A DNA stretch of 64,000 nucleotides from Bacteroides propionicigenes. Lineage in GTDB: Bacteria; Bacteroidota; Bacteroidia; Bacteroidales; Bacteroidaceae. Positions 16,046 to 24,504 of the stretch are shown here, one piece after another. The DNA lies in assembly GCF_018390535.1 (NCBI RefSeq), contig NZ_JAHBBW010000009.1, forward strand, positions 102,838 through 166,837, given 5' to 3'. The first letter of the stretch is position 1; the number at the start of each line of letters is the position of its first letter. The position numbers were made by a program, and so were the translations under genes. The notes beneath the pieces are model-generated. The model had not been told where the DNA came from and searched no databases. It was given only the letters and a program-made list of their open reading frames with translations.

Positions 16046-18274
16046 TTACATACGTTCGTGGAAACTGCGGCTGATAACTTCTAATTGATGTTCGCGGCTC
16101 AGTTTCACAAAGTTCACGGCATAACCGGAAACGCGGATAGTGAGTTGTGGGTATTTTTCCGGATGCTCCATGGCATCTTCCAGCATTTCGCGATTCAGTA
16201 CGTTTACATTCAGATGATGTGCACCTTTGGTGAAGTAGCCGTCCATCATGGTGACCAGATTCTCTACACGCTCTTCGGCAGTAGGGCCTAATGACTTCGG
16301 AACGATGGAGAATGTGTTGCTGATACCGTCTTGTGAGTCACGGTAACGCAATTTGGCTACGGAACTCAAAGAGGCGATGGCGCCGTTCTTGTCACGTCCG
16401 TGCATTGGGTTGGCTCCCGGGGCGAAGGCAACACCTTTGGCGCGTCCGTCAGGAGTGGCGCCGGTCTTCTTACCGTACATCACGTTAGAAGTGATAGTCA
16501 GCAGTGACAGGGTGGGGCGGGCGTTCTTGTATACGGGCAACTTCTTCAACTCTTCGCTGAAATAGTAAACCAAGTCCACGCCGAGGTGGTCTACACGGTC
16601 ATCATTGTTGCCGAAACAGGGGAAAGCGCCTTCAATGTCGAAACCTTCCGTCAAGCCGATGTCATTGCGGCGTGCTGTTACTTTGGCATATTTAATAGCG
16701 GACAGTGAGTCGATGGCAATGGAAAGTCCGGCTACACCATAGGCAAGATTAATGCGCGGGTCAGTATCCACGAATGCCATTTGGGCTTTTTCGTAGTAAT
16801 ACTTGTCGTGCATATAATGGATGATGTTCATTGCTTCATTGTAGACGCGGGCAATTTCCGTCAGTACTTTCTTGTAGTTAGCCATTACTTCTTCGAAGTT
16901 CAGCGTGTCGTGGGTCAGTACGGGGATACCTTTTACCATTACTGTTCCGGTGTTTTCGCAACGTCCTCCGTTGATGGCAAGTAACAATGCCTTTGCAAGG
17001 TTGGCACGTGCACCGAAGAACTGGATTTGTTTGCCGATGGCTTGGTAGGATACGCAGCAGGCAATACCGTAGTCGTCACAGTTACGCACCTCGCGCATCA
17101 GGTTGTCGTTTTCGTATTGGATAGAGCTGGTGTCCACTGATACTTTGGCGCAGAACTCTTTGAAGCCTTCCGGCAGCTCCGGACTCCACAGTACAGTCAT
17201 GTTAGGTTCGGGAGAGGGACCGAGGTTGTACAATGTTTGCAAGAAACGGAAAGAGGTCTTTGTTACTTTCACACGGCCGTCGTTGAAACGTCCGCCGATA
17301 GCTTCGGTAACCCACGTTGGGTCTCCGGCAAAGATATCATTGTAAGACTGCATACGCAGGTGGCGTACCATGCGCAGTTTGATGATGAATTGGTCAATCA
17401 ATTCCTGTGCAAAAGTTTCATCAATCTTGCCGTGAGCTAAATCGTATTCAATAAAAATATCGAGGAAAGAAGATACATTACCCAGTGACATGGCCGCACC
17501 GTCTTGTTCTTTTACAGCGGCAAGGTATGCCATATATACCCACTGTACTGCTTCTTGAGCGGATGTTGCCGGGCGGCTGAGGTCGAGCCCGTAATATTCA
17601 CCCATCGTCTTGATGTCCTTCAAAGCCTTAATCTGCTCTGATACTTCTTCGCGCAGGCGGATGCGTGCTTCGGTCATAGGACCGGTCAGGTTATGTAAAT
17701 CTTCCTGCTTGGCTTCGATGAGACGGTCGATGCCGTACAACGCCAGACGGCGGTAGTCACCGATAATACGTCCGCGCGCATAATTGTCGGGAAGTCCGGT
17801 AAGGAAGCCCAAAGAACGGAACGAACGGATTTCTTCGGTATATACGTCGAACACACCGTCGTTGTGCGTCTTACGGTAGTGTGTAAAGATGTCTTTTACC
17901 CTGTCGTCTACTTCCACACCATTTTCGCGGCATGCTTTTGCCACGACATTGATGCCACCGAAAGGTTTGATGGCGCGTTTCAACAGTTCGTCTGTCTGCA
18001 AGCCTACTATAAGTTCATTTTCCTTATCAATATAGCCTGCTTTGTGGGAAGTAATAGTGGATACTGTAGTATAGTCTAATGAGCGAACACCGTTATTGGC
18101 TCTTTCTTCTTCCAATGCTTCCAAACACAAGTTCCAGATACGTTTGGTACGTTCCGTAGGTCCTTGCAGGAAAGATGCATCTCCGGTGTAGGGTGCGATG
18201 TTTTTACTAACGAAATCACTGACATTGATTTCTTTGTTCCAAAGCCCGTCAATAAAGGTTTTGTTTAATTCCAT
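16046..18274 (-). CDS. pflB: Formate C-acetyltransferase (pyruvate formate-lyase)
   Basis: A 742-residue enzyme that converts pyruvate and CoA to acetyl-CoA and formate. The paired active-site cysteines are in [10 protein letters not shown], and the glycyl-radical loop RVSGYAVNF lies near the C-terminus. The end FHERM is as in other PflB proteins. The start [12 protein letters not shown] (18274) fits the family; the longer frame to 18325 crosses the promoter. Its activator pflA follows on the same strand. Upstream lie a -7 box and, further away, an array of 22-bp repeats. Confidence 0.95.
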   Translation of the reverse strand: MELNKTFIDGLWNKEINVSDFVSKNIAPYTGDASFLQGPTERTKRIWNLCLEALEEERANNGVRSLDYTTVSTITSHKAGYIDKENELIVGLQTDELLKRAIKPFGGINVVAKACRENGVEVDDRVKDIFTHYRKTHNDGVFDVYTEEIRSFRSLGFLTGLPDNYARGRIIGDYRRLALYGIDRLIEAKQEDLHNLTGPMTEARIRLREEVSEQIKALKDIKTMGEYYGLDLSRPATSAQEAVQWVYMAYLAAVKEQDGAAMSLGNVSSFLDIFIEYDLAHGKIDETFAQELIDQFIIKLRMVRHLRMQSYNDIFAGDPTWVTEAIGGRFNDGRVKVTKTSFRFLQTLYNLGPSPEPNMTVLWSPELPEGFKEFCAKVSVDTSSIQYENDNLMREVRNCDDYGIACCVSYQAIGKQIQFFGARANLAKALLLAINGGRCENTGTVMVKGIPVLTHDTLNFEEVMANYKKVLTEIARVYNEAMNIIHYMHDKYYYEKAQMAFVDTDPRINLAYGVAGLSIAIDSLSAIKYAKVTARRNDIGLTEGFDIEGAFPCFGNNDDRVDHLGVDLVYYFSEELKKLPVYKNARPTLSLLTITSNVMYGKKTGATPDGRAKGVAFAPGANPMHGRDKNGAIASLSSVAKLRYRDSQDGISNTFSIVPKSLGPTAEERVENLVTMMDGYFTKGAHHLNVNVLNREMLEDAMEHPEKYPQLTIRVSGYAVNFVKLSREHQLEVISRSFHERM

Positions 18275-18322
18275 AATATTCTTTTTTTGAAGGTGATTAG
18301 ATATGTTATCCCTTAGAGCGCG

Positions 18323-18330
18323 CAAAATTA
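18323..18330 (-). promoter_or_regulatory. Candidate -7 box of pflB
   Basis: TAATTTTG on the minus strand (18323-18330) matches TAnnTTTG. No good -33 TTTG is found at 19-21 bp, which would suit an activated promoter. Confidence 0.5.
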
Positions 18331-18427
18331 TGGAAATTTTTCCGTAATTACATAATAAAATGGCTGATTTTTATGTTGAAGAACATAAAATATCCATAAA
18401 CTAATGTTGTGGATATTAAAATCTATT

Positions 18428-18514
18428 CGTCCCACAACCGTTTCACTTTCGTCCGACAGCTGTTTAATTATCGTCCGACAACTGTGGGACGATAATTAAA
18501 CAGCTGTCGGACGA
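18428..18514. repeat. 22-bp repeat array with 28-bp inverted repeat upstream of pflB
   Basis: Three direct units starting CGTCC(C/G)ACA at 18428, 18450 and 18472 are spaced exactly 22 bp. The second and third overlap a perfect 28-bp inverted repeat (18449-18476 and 18487-18514, 10-nt loop). No T tract follows, so it is not a normal terminator. It lies about 120 bp upstream of the pflB -7 box and about 85 bp before the tRNA promoter. Confidence 0.75.
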
Positions 18515-18599
18515 TTAGTATTTAGTGACGAAACATTAGGCTCCCTTATACTGTAATTTTAGTTTTTGTGAATATAGAAACTATTTTATTTTGAATTTA

Positions 18600-18630
18600 T
18601 TTGTGAATTAAGAAAAAAGTAGTATCTTTG
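18600..18630 (+). promoter_or_regulatory. Promoter of tRNA-Ser(TGA)
   Basis: -33 TTTG (18600-18603) and -7 TATCTTTG (18623-18630) are 19 bp apart. The transcript would start about 35 nt before the tRNA. Confidence 0.75.
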
Positions 18631-18671
18631 CACCGCTTTAAGAGAAAAGCACTTTTTGAAAAAGAAGTTTT

Positions 18672-18756
18672 GGAGAGGTGGCAGAGTGGTCGATTGCGGC
18701 GGTCTTGAAAACCGTTGTGCTGCGAGGCACCCGGGGTTCGAATCCCTGTCTCTCCG
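18672..18756 (+). tRNA. tRNA-Ser, anticodon TGA
   Basis: The sequence folds as a class II tRNA: acceptor strand GGAGAGG pairs with TCTCTCC, the anticodon loop reads CTTGAAA (anticodon TGA, serine), a variable arm (about GTTGTGCTGCGAGGCAC) is present, and the T loop is GGTTCGAATCC. CCA is not fully encoded. The 3' end forms the attachment site of the NBU2-like element, and insertion has left the mature tRNA intact. Confidence 0.93.
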
Positions 18757-18759
18757 CAA
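18745..18759. repeat. attL core repeat of the NBU2-like element
   Basis: CCTGTCTCTCCGCAA is repeated exactly at 29960-29974. The match extends left as GGTTCGA after three mismatched bases. It coincides with the tRNA acceptor end. Confidence 0.93.
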
Positions 18760-18789
18760 CAAACGCTGAAAATCAGCAGATTGCAAAAC

Positions 18790-18830
18790 AAACACCCAGT
18801 TTTACACCCAAGAATGTAAAGTCGGTGTTT
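18790..18830 (+). terminator. Element-borne terminator for tRNA-Ser
   Basis: An imperfect hairpin (18790-18806 with 18815-18830) followed by a T-rich tract lies just past the tRNA. A homologous hairpin lies at the other end of the element (30004-30046), which is presumably the original chromosomal terminator. Confidence 0.7.
18792..18810 (+). other. Candidate integrase arm sites, left end
   Basis: ACACCCA occurs at 18792-18798 and 18804-18810, 12 bp apart. The same pair with the same spacing lies near the right end (29823 and 29835). This is the layout of integrase arm-type sites. Confidence 0.5.
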
Positions 18831-19082
18831 TTGTTTTATTTAAGATAATACAACCACTACATAATAAAAGAGTAGCGATATTAAAAGAATCCGATGAGAA
18901 AAGACTAATATTTATCTATCCATTCAGTTTGATTTTTCAGGACTTTACATCGTCCTGAAAGTATTTGTTATTGTATTCCAACGTCAGGAGTGGATTATAA
19001 TACAAGTTTTTTGTGTGGATAGAATTTCGTTTTGCTTAATGTACGAAAGTACTTATCTATAAACGCATGAAATATTAGCACA

Positions 19083-20288
19083 ATGAATCATTGGAAATCA
19101 ACTTTGGCCGTGATAGGAATAGGCCAACTCATATCTATTTTAACAAGTACGATTGTTGGCTTCTCCATTATTTTTTGGATTAGCAACGAATTTAAATCCC
19201 CGACAGCTTTATCTCTGGCTATTTTAGCTGGATTTTTACCACAATTTGTATTAGGCTTGTTTGCCGGGGTCTATGTTGACAGATGGAATCGAAAGAAAAC
19301 GATGTTTTATTCGGACTTGTTCATCGCGTTCTGTACCCTATGTCTTTTTATTGTGATAACCAAGGGTTATAAAGACCTTTCTTTTTTTTATCTATTGACT
19401 GCTTGTCGTTCAATAGGCAGTACGTTTCATGCACCTGCTTTACAGGCAAGCATCCCTCTACTGGTTCCCAAGCACCATCTTGTCAGGGTATCAGGTTTGT
19501 ACCATTCCATTCAATCCTTCAGTGAGGTGATAGCTCCCGTTGTAGGGGCAAGCCTCGTTGTTTGGCTTCCCATACAGTATATTCTGCTCATAGATGTGAT
19601 CGGAGCTGTTGCTGCTTGTCTGACCTTACTTTGTGTCCAGATTCCTTCTCTTCAAAAAACGAAAGTTCTTCCAGATTTCAAAAAAGAACTGACGGAATGT
19701 TGGCATACCTTGCGGCGTACAATGGGCATTTTGCCTTTATTCGTATGCTTTACGCTGGTGACTTTTGTCCTTATGCCTGTTTTTACGTTATTTCCTTTTA
19801 TGACGCTTCTGCATTTCAACGGAAACATTTTGCAAATGGGAGTTGTGGAAATGGGTTGGGGCTCAGGGGCATTGTTGGGCGGTTTAGTACTTGCCTGTAA
19901 GGCTTTGAAAAGCAAGCAAACATTAGTGATGCATACGGCTTATGTGATATTGGGATTGTATCTGATTAGCGCCAGTTATTTACCATCAAGCGCATTTATA
20001 GGTTTTGTTTGCCTAACATTTACAGGAGGCATAGCCTATTCCATTTACCATGCGCTTTTCATCGCTATTATTCAGCAGAACTTGGCTTCGGACATGCTTG
20101 GACGGACTTTTTCTCTCATCTTTAGTTTGAGTACCTTTCCATCAATGCTGGGTATCGTAGCTTCAGGATATTGGGTGGAAGCATGGGGTATCACATCCGT
20201 CTTTATGATCAGCGGATGGGTTATCTTTCTGATTGGAGTGGGTGCAAATTTTATTTCTTCAATCAAGCAGTTGGATAATTACGCATAG
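19083..20288 (+). CDS. mef(En2): Macrolide efflux MFS transporter Mef(En2)
   Basis: A 401-residue major facilitator protein with about twelve hydrophobic segments and the loop motif GVYVDRWNRKK between helices 2 and 3. Length, the start MNHWKSTLAVIGIGQLISIL and linkage to the lincosamide gene on an NBU2 backbone match Mef(En2). It is expected to export 14- and 15-membered macrolides using the proton gradient. Its A+T-rich composition differs from the core element. The lnu gene follows 24 bp downstream, so the two are probably co-transcribed. The 320-bp region upstream to the tRNA holds attL and arm sites; a small palindrome GTACGAAAGTAC lies about 30-40 bp before the gene. Confidence 0.88.
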   Translation: MNHWKSTLAVIGIGQLISILTSTIVGFSIIFWISNEFKSPTALSLAILAGFLPQFVLGLFAGVYVDRWNRKKTMFYSDLFIAFCTLCLFIVITKGYKDLSFFYLLTACRSIGSTFHAPALQASIPLLVPKHHLVRVSGLYHSIQSFSEVIAPVVGASLVVWLPIQYILLIDVIGAVAACLTLLCVQIPSLQKTKVLPDFKKELTECWHTLRRTMGILPLFVCFTLVTFVLMPVFTLFPFMTLLHFNGNILQMGVVEMGWGSGALLGGLVLACKALKSKQTLVMHTAYVILGLYLISASYLPSSAFIGFVCLTFTGGIAYSIYHALFIAIIQQNLASDMLGRTFSLIFSLSTFPSMLGIVASGYWVEAWGITSVFMISGWVIFLIGVGANFISSIKQLDNYA

Positions 20289-20312
20289 TATTATTTATTA
20301 AAGAATTATTAT

Positions 20313-20825
20313 ATGACAAAGAAAGAACACACTACGATTACAGAGTTATTTCAAGTTTTGGACTTGTTGGAAAGCCTGGACATGCAGTTTTGGTTGGATG
20401 GAGGCTGGGGAGTGGATGTCTTGTACGGACAGCAAACCCGCTTGCATAGAGATATTGACATTGATTTTGATGCCAATTATACAGACCAACTCCTTGATCT
20501 TTTGCAGGAGAGAGGATATCAAATTGAAACAAATTGGTTGCCCACCCGTGTGGAACTGTATAGCAAAGAATTAGGCTATATTGATATCCATCCTTTTGTC
20601 TTGAATGCGGACGGCACTTCCAAACAAGCCGACTTGGATGGAGGCTGGTATGAATTTCAACCGGACTATTTTGGAACAGCAGTCTTTGAAGGCAGAAGCA
20701 TCCCTTGCATTTCTGCAAAAGGGCAACAAGTATTCCATTCGGGCTACGATTTAAGAGAGAAGGATATTCACGATTTATCTATAATTAAACAATGTATAAC
20801 AACAATGAGCCTAACAATTAGATAA
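20313..20825 (+). CDS. lnu(AN2): Lincosamide nucleotidyltransferase Lnu(AN2)
   Basis: A 170-residue protein with the nucleotidyltransferase motif GGWGVD followed by HRDIDIDF, which supplies the metal-binding aspartates. Length and sequence fit LinA(N2) of NBU2, which adenylylates lincomycin and clindamycin and so inactivates them. It is the second gene of the resistance pair after mef(En2) and overlaps nothing. An acetyltransferase pseudogene begins 10 bp downstream. The gene appears complete, with normal start and stop. Confidence 0.9.
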   Translation: MTKKEHTTITELFQVLDLLESLDMQFWLDGGWGVDVLYGQQTRLHRDIDIDFDANYTDQLLDLLQERGYQIETNWLPTRVELYSKELGYIDIHPFVLNADGTSKQADLDGGWYEFQPDYFGTAVFEGRSIPCISAKGQQVFHSGYDLREKDIHDLSIIKQCITTMSLTIR

Positions 20826-20835
20826 GAACAAGAAA

Positions 20836-21200
20836 ATGACAGAAAAACAAATTGTCTGGTATATCTTACTTACAGAAGTAAAGATAGACAGTGACACCCA
20901 GTCTGTCACATCCCTGAGTGTAGCTCCATTGGCAGTCTTGCCGGAATTCCAGCGTAAGGGAATTGGGGGGGGATGTTGATTCAGTAAGCCCATCAGAGGG
21001 CAGCACTTTTGGGTTACGGCACAGCAGTCGTATTGGGGCATAAAGAGTATTATCCTCGATTTGGCTATCGCAAGGCTATCGATTTAGGAATTGAATTTCC
21101 TTTCGAAGTCTCTCATGAATATTGCATGGTGGCTGAATTAATACCTGGAGCTACTGAGAATGTGAAAGGTATGGTTTGTTATCCAACTGACTTTAAATAG
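20836..21200 (+). pseudogene. GNAT acetyltransferase, frameshifted at a G8 tract
   Basis: ATG 20836 starts a frame with the acetyl-CoA-binding pattern VLPEFQRKGIG. In a run of eight G residues (20965-20972) the frame shifts, giving a stop at once. Continuing in the frame of the second half restores MLIQ, then a TAA, then HQRAALLGYGTAVVLGHKEYYPRFGYRKA, a normal GNAT C-terminus up to 21200. The gene therefore has both a homopolymer frameshift and a nonsense codon. It is third in line behind mef(En2) and lnu(AN2) and looks like a decayed passenger. Confidence 0.8.
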
Positions 21201-21228
21201 TTTAACAAGTAAAATTCATTATATAACT

Positions 21229-21257
21229 CGGACTGGGTATTTCAATTTCCCAGTCCG
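21229..21257. terminator. Terminator between convergent genes
   Basis: A perfect 9-bp stem CGGACTGGG/CCCAGTCCG (21229-21237, 21249-21257) separates the resistance genes from the minus-strand SnoaL-like gene. Confidence 0.65.
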
Positions 21258-21271
21258 TATTCTGATAGTAC

Positions 21272-21625
21272 TTATTCAATTGGAAGATTGTGTTGCTTCA
21301 AGAATGAAAGTTTATCCCAATACCCTCTTTGAAAGACGATTTTGTTATCTTTTACATGAAAAAATCCGCATCCACGAAGTCCAAGAGAGTCTTTCCATTC
21401 CATGATAGCCCATTCGCCATCTTCAAAAATATTTTCCACCATACAAACCATTTTAGCAGTGGCAAATTCATTCACAAACATTTTGTAGATTGATTCTTTA
21501 CCTATTATTGGTTCGTTTGCGACTTGATGATTTACTGCATTAGTAGCATACAGCTCTGCTATATGATAAGCATCTGCTTTGTTAAAGCAATCTATCCATT
21601 TTTCCAAAACTTCTTTAGGCTTCAT
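21272..21625 (-). CDS. SnoaL/NTF2-like protein
   Basis: A 117-residue protein with the compact NTF2-like fold pattern: N-terminal helices (KPKEVLEKWIDCFNKADAYHIAELY) then strands ending FHVKDNKIVFQRGYWDKLSF. Such proteins include small-molecule isomerases and hydrolases, and many of unknown role. It sits within the element between the resistance genes and the relaxase gene, on the minus strand, and may be passenger cargo. No substrate can be inferred. Confidence 0.7.
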   Translation of the reverse strand: MKPKEVLEKWIDCFNKADAYHIAELYATNAVNHQVANEPIIGKESIYKMFVNEFATAKMVCMVENIFEDGEWAIMEWKDSLGLRGCGFFHVKDNKIVFQRGYWDKLSFLKQHNLPIE

Positions 21626-21713
21626 TTTTTATAAATTCTTAGGATTTTGATTCTGTAATAAAAACAATCTGTTTGGATGCATAGATACTTGATTTTATTA
21701 ATAATAGGCTATT

Positions 21714-23117
21714 CTATATTCTAAATCCTCTGGATTTTTGCTCTCTCTGCACCGAGTTACGTAGATTCTGCTGTAACTTTTCCCATTGTTCCTTAAACCA
21801 TTGTACTATGGGTTGTCGGTTTATGGTCAGCATAAGCTTACCACTATCCATCGGATGTTTCTCAACCCTAAAAATATCATTCTTGATGTCAAATTTCCAC
21901 CTGTGTTCTTCGGAATAAATTTTGCCACTACATTGTATGGATTCTTTCTTTGTCAAGAGGTTTTCTATCATGTCTTTGGTAAACCCGATAACAGCGCATA
22001 ATTTTTCCATTCTCAACATCTCTTTGAACATGGGAAACCATTTGTGGGCTTTTTCAAGCAAGGTGCTCAATCGTGATATTTCCTTGTCTTTGGCTTCAAG
22101 TTCTTGATTATGTATTCTTTGAAGATTACGAATTTGTCTGCTATGCTGTTCCTGTATTTGTTGTATCTGAATTTTTAATTCATCAGTAGCTTTGTCCCGT
22201 TTGGTAATTTCCTGATGTAGCTGCTCGATGTGATGTTCCAGTTCTTTCAGCTTACCGCTTCCGAAAAGAGAACCTACACCGCTTGCTATGGCGGTAGCAG
22301 CATTGGTGGCTGTTTTCTTTAGTTTGTCCGTGCGTATCTCTGCTTTTACCTGTTTGAGTTCCTGTTCGGCAAGGCTTACTTGTTGTTCCTTGTGTCGCTT
22401 GGTTTCCTCTATACGTTGCAGTTCGGCTTTCTGCTTCTCAATGATGAAATCATTTCGTTCCAGATGCTCTTTACCTGTGACAGCTTTTGCCTGTCCACGT
22501 TCCATCAGGAGAATATCGGAAGCAAGGGTCTGCATGGTTGCCATATCCTCGTCATTGAGCTTTCGGCTCTTTCCAGTTTCATGGTTCATCCAGTCGAATA
22601 CGACATGAGCATGATAATTTGGTTTGAACCATCTGTTACCGACTTGGAAGCTCTCCTTGTCTTCTGCTTCCGGCTGACCGTTCAGCCAATGCCCTTCGTC
22701 TTTATGCAGGAAAATCTGTAGCGGAGTGATGCCCCAGCGTCTTTGGCACTCTTCACCGAATTTGCGTACATCAGCCAGTGTGGTGTCCGGTCTGATAAGC
22801 AATACTCCTTCACGGATGGGTGAGCATCCCGCCACCTTGATAATCTTTCCATTCTTTCCCTTGCGTTCCCTTTCCTTTTCCTGCATGGCACGTCCGGTCT
22901 TTTCCTTGACCATTTGCTTGATATTGTCATAATGAGTTCGCAGTTCGGGAGTGCCGAAGTCGGGATTTATCCACTGTTCGTTATCGGTGGAAAGTTCGGG
23001 AACGACATAGATTCTGGACTCCCCGATATTACGCATATACTCGGCAGTCCTTCGGTTGTGTGCCTCGCTCGATGCGATGTTGCAAGGCTTGATATGTATG
23101 CTTGATTTTGTTGCCAT
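21714..23117 (-). CDS. mobN2: Relaxase MobN2 (Mob/Pre family)
   Basis: A 467-residue mobilization protein. The N-terminal part has the Mob/Pre (MobV) pattern with ESRIYVVPELSTDN and the metal-site region HKDEGHW plus NYHAHVVFDWM. The C-terminal half is a long coiled coil (about residues 215-345). It nicks the element at its origin of transfer and pilots the strand through a helper's mating channel. The adjacent 210-bp region upstream (23118-23328) is rich in inverted repeats, as expected for oriT. The gene is complete. Confidence 0.88.
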   Translation of the reverse strand: MATKSSIHIKPCNIASSEAHNRRTAEYMRNIGESRIYVVPELSTDNEQWINPDFGTPELRTHYDNIKQMVKEKTGRAMQEKERERKGKNGKIIKVAGCSPIREGVLLIRPDTTLADVRKFGEECQRRWGITPLQIFLHKDEGHWLNGQPEAEDKESFQVGNRWFKPNYHAHVVFDWMNHETGKSRKLNDEDMATMQTLASDILLMERGQAKAVTGKEHLERNDFIIEKQKAELQRIEETKRHKEQQVSLAEQELKQVKAEIRTDKLKKTATNAATAIASGVGSLFGSGKLKELEHHIEQLHQEITKRDKATDELKIQIQQIQEQHSRQIRNLQRIHNQELEAKDKEISRLSTLLEKAHKWFPMFKEMLRMEKLCAVIGFTKDMIENLLTKKESIQCSGKIYSEEHRWKFDIKNDIFRVEKHPMDSGKLMLTINRQPIVQWFKEQWEKLQQNLRNSVQREQKSRGFRI

Positions 23118-23328
23118 AGCTTCTTTCCTTTGTTTACAATTGATTTACTTTGCTCGCTTTCGCAGAGGGGTTCTTAGGGGTAACCCATAAGCGGAGATTG
23201 CAAAGAGAGGGTCACTCTTTGCTCGGGGTTCTCAGGGGTGAAACGCCCTGAGTGGGTCATTAGGGCAAAGCCCTAATCCCCTCGGGAGAGCCCACAACTA
23301 CGAAAGCGAAGCGTGTAGTTATAGTGGG
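23118..23328. other. Probable oriT region
   Basis: The gap upstream of the relaxase gene contains several short inverted repeats: CAAAGAG/CTCTTTG near 23197-23220, AGGGCAAAGCCCT near 23262-23274, and ACTACGAAAG with a matching TAGT near 23297-23320. Position next to mobN2 matches the NBU family oriT. The nick site cannot be placed by eye. Confidence 0.6.
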
Positions 23329-24288
23329 CTATAACCGGAAGCCTTTCGGTTTCTTGGATAGCGTATCATTCCTCTTTTCGACAGATTGCGCTTGCTCTTT
23401 CCTATCGGCTATTCGTTTCTGTAAATATTCGTTCAGATCTTTACATCCACTGTAGATTTGCGAGGCGTCACGTATATACCGGGTAGCATCATACTCCTTT
23501 CGGATTTGCTGTATTGCTTCCATTCCTGCACGGTCATTGTCAAAGAAACAGTGGATGCGCTCATAGCTTCCCAACGGATAGAGTGCCTTGGGAACATTGG
23601 CTACGGAATTAAGAACTATGTAATCCTGTCTGTCGAAGTCGGGTGATTGCGGACAGCTTTCCAGCCTTAAAGTAAGAAAGGAAAGGTAATCCATAAATCC
23701 CTCAAAAACGTAACATGTACTCCTTGGTTTTCCTGACTGTCTGATATGGGATATTTCTTTTGGTGCGATACATCCCTTGAAATATCGGTTGCGAATTTCA
23801 TATCCGCCTGATATGTTCGGAAAGGCAATGGCGAAATACCGTTTGCCGTTGTGGGTGAAACGGGCTTCCTTACATTCTCTTTTCGCCAGTGCCGTGTTTA
23901 TCCCTCTTTCCTGTAGGTAGGCAAGCAGGGCAGGAGAAGCCAGCAGCACAATGTCCAATTGCTGAAAACTCGGTTCGGAAAATGATTGCTTGCCAAAAGA
24001 GAAAGACACGGGACGTATGTGTGGTATCTGTTCTTCGATTTTCTGTAGAAGATAAGGCACATAGTCGGAACAGTAGAGTTCCTGTGCCAGTGCGATGATA
24101 TTTCCACCTTTGCCGATTGCGAAATCATACCATTGGTTGCGCTCGGTATTTACTTTGAACGAGGGTTCTGTCTCTTCCCGTAACGGGGATTTGTACCATA
24201 GGTTAATACCTTGCTGCTTGACGGGAGAATATCCCAAACTGTACAGAAAATCCGCTATCCTGATTTGTTTTGCTGTCTGTATATCCAT
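23329..24288 (-). CDS. prmN2: Primase PrmN2 (TOPRIM/CHC2-like)
   Basis: A 319-residue protein. The N-terminal region resembles DnaG-type zinc-finger domains (NLWYKSPLREETEPSFKVN, YDFAIGKGGNIIALA). The C-terminal region has a TOPRIM core with VFEGFMDYLSFL and the FFDNDRAG motif that provides metal ligands. It probably primes replication of the mobilized strand. It lies between the relaxase and the helicase gene, on the opposite side of oriT from mobN2. Confidence 0.85.
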   Translation of the reverse strand: MDIQTAKQIRIADFLYSLGYSPVKQQGINLWYKSPLREETEPSFKVNTERNQWYDFAIGKGGNIIALAQELYCSDYVPYLLQKIEEQIPHIRPVSFSFGKQSFSEPSFQQLDIVLLASPALLAYLQERGINTALAKRECKEARFTHNGKRYFAIAFPNISGGYEIRNRYFKGCIAPKEISHIRQSGKPRSTCYVFEGFMDYLSFLTLRLESCPQSPDFDRQDYIVLNSVANVPKALYPLGSYERIHCFFDNDRAGMEAIQQIRKEYDATRYIRDASQIYSGCKDLNEYLQKRIADRKEQAQSVEKRNDTLSKKPKGFRL

Positions 24289-24369
24289 AATAAGATGAGT
24301 GTTTGAATAATGGTTGGAATATTTATTTCTCTTTTCGCCCGTACTTTTTTATGAAGTACGGTCTGTATA

Positions 24370-24489
24370 ATCACTTCACTTTATCTTCGTATATATAGGA
24401 TACGGTAATAAAGTGAAGCGCTTTTCTATTCCCTACAACCGCTTCGCTTTATTCTTAATATATAGACCTGCCGAATAAAGTGAAGTGAT
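24370..24489. repeat. Four iteron-like repeats in two inverted pairs
   Basis: The 13-15-bp sequence ATCACTTCACTTTAT (24370-24384) recurs as inverted copies at 24408-24420 and 24475-24489, and as a direct variant at 24440-24452. The four copies are 32-38 bp apart and lie between the primase and helicase genes. The arrangement suggests a replication origin or operator. Confidence 0.65.
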
Positions 24490-24504
24490 TACAGGTTATA
24501 CGGT

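Noticed and set aside
18449..18514. 28-bp palindrome as a transcription terminator
   Set aside because: No T tract follows on either strand, and it lies upstream, not downstream, of both neighbouring genes.
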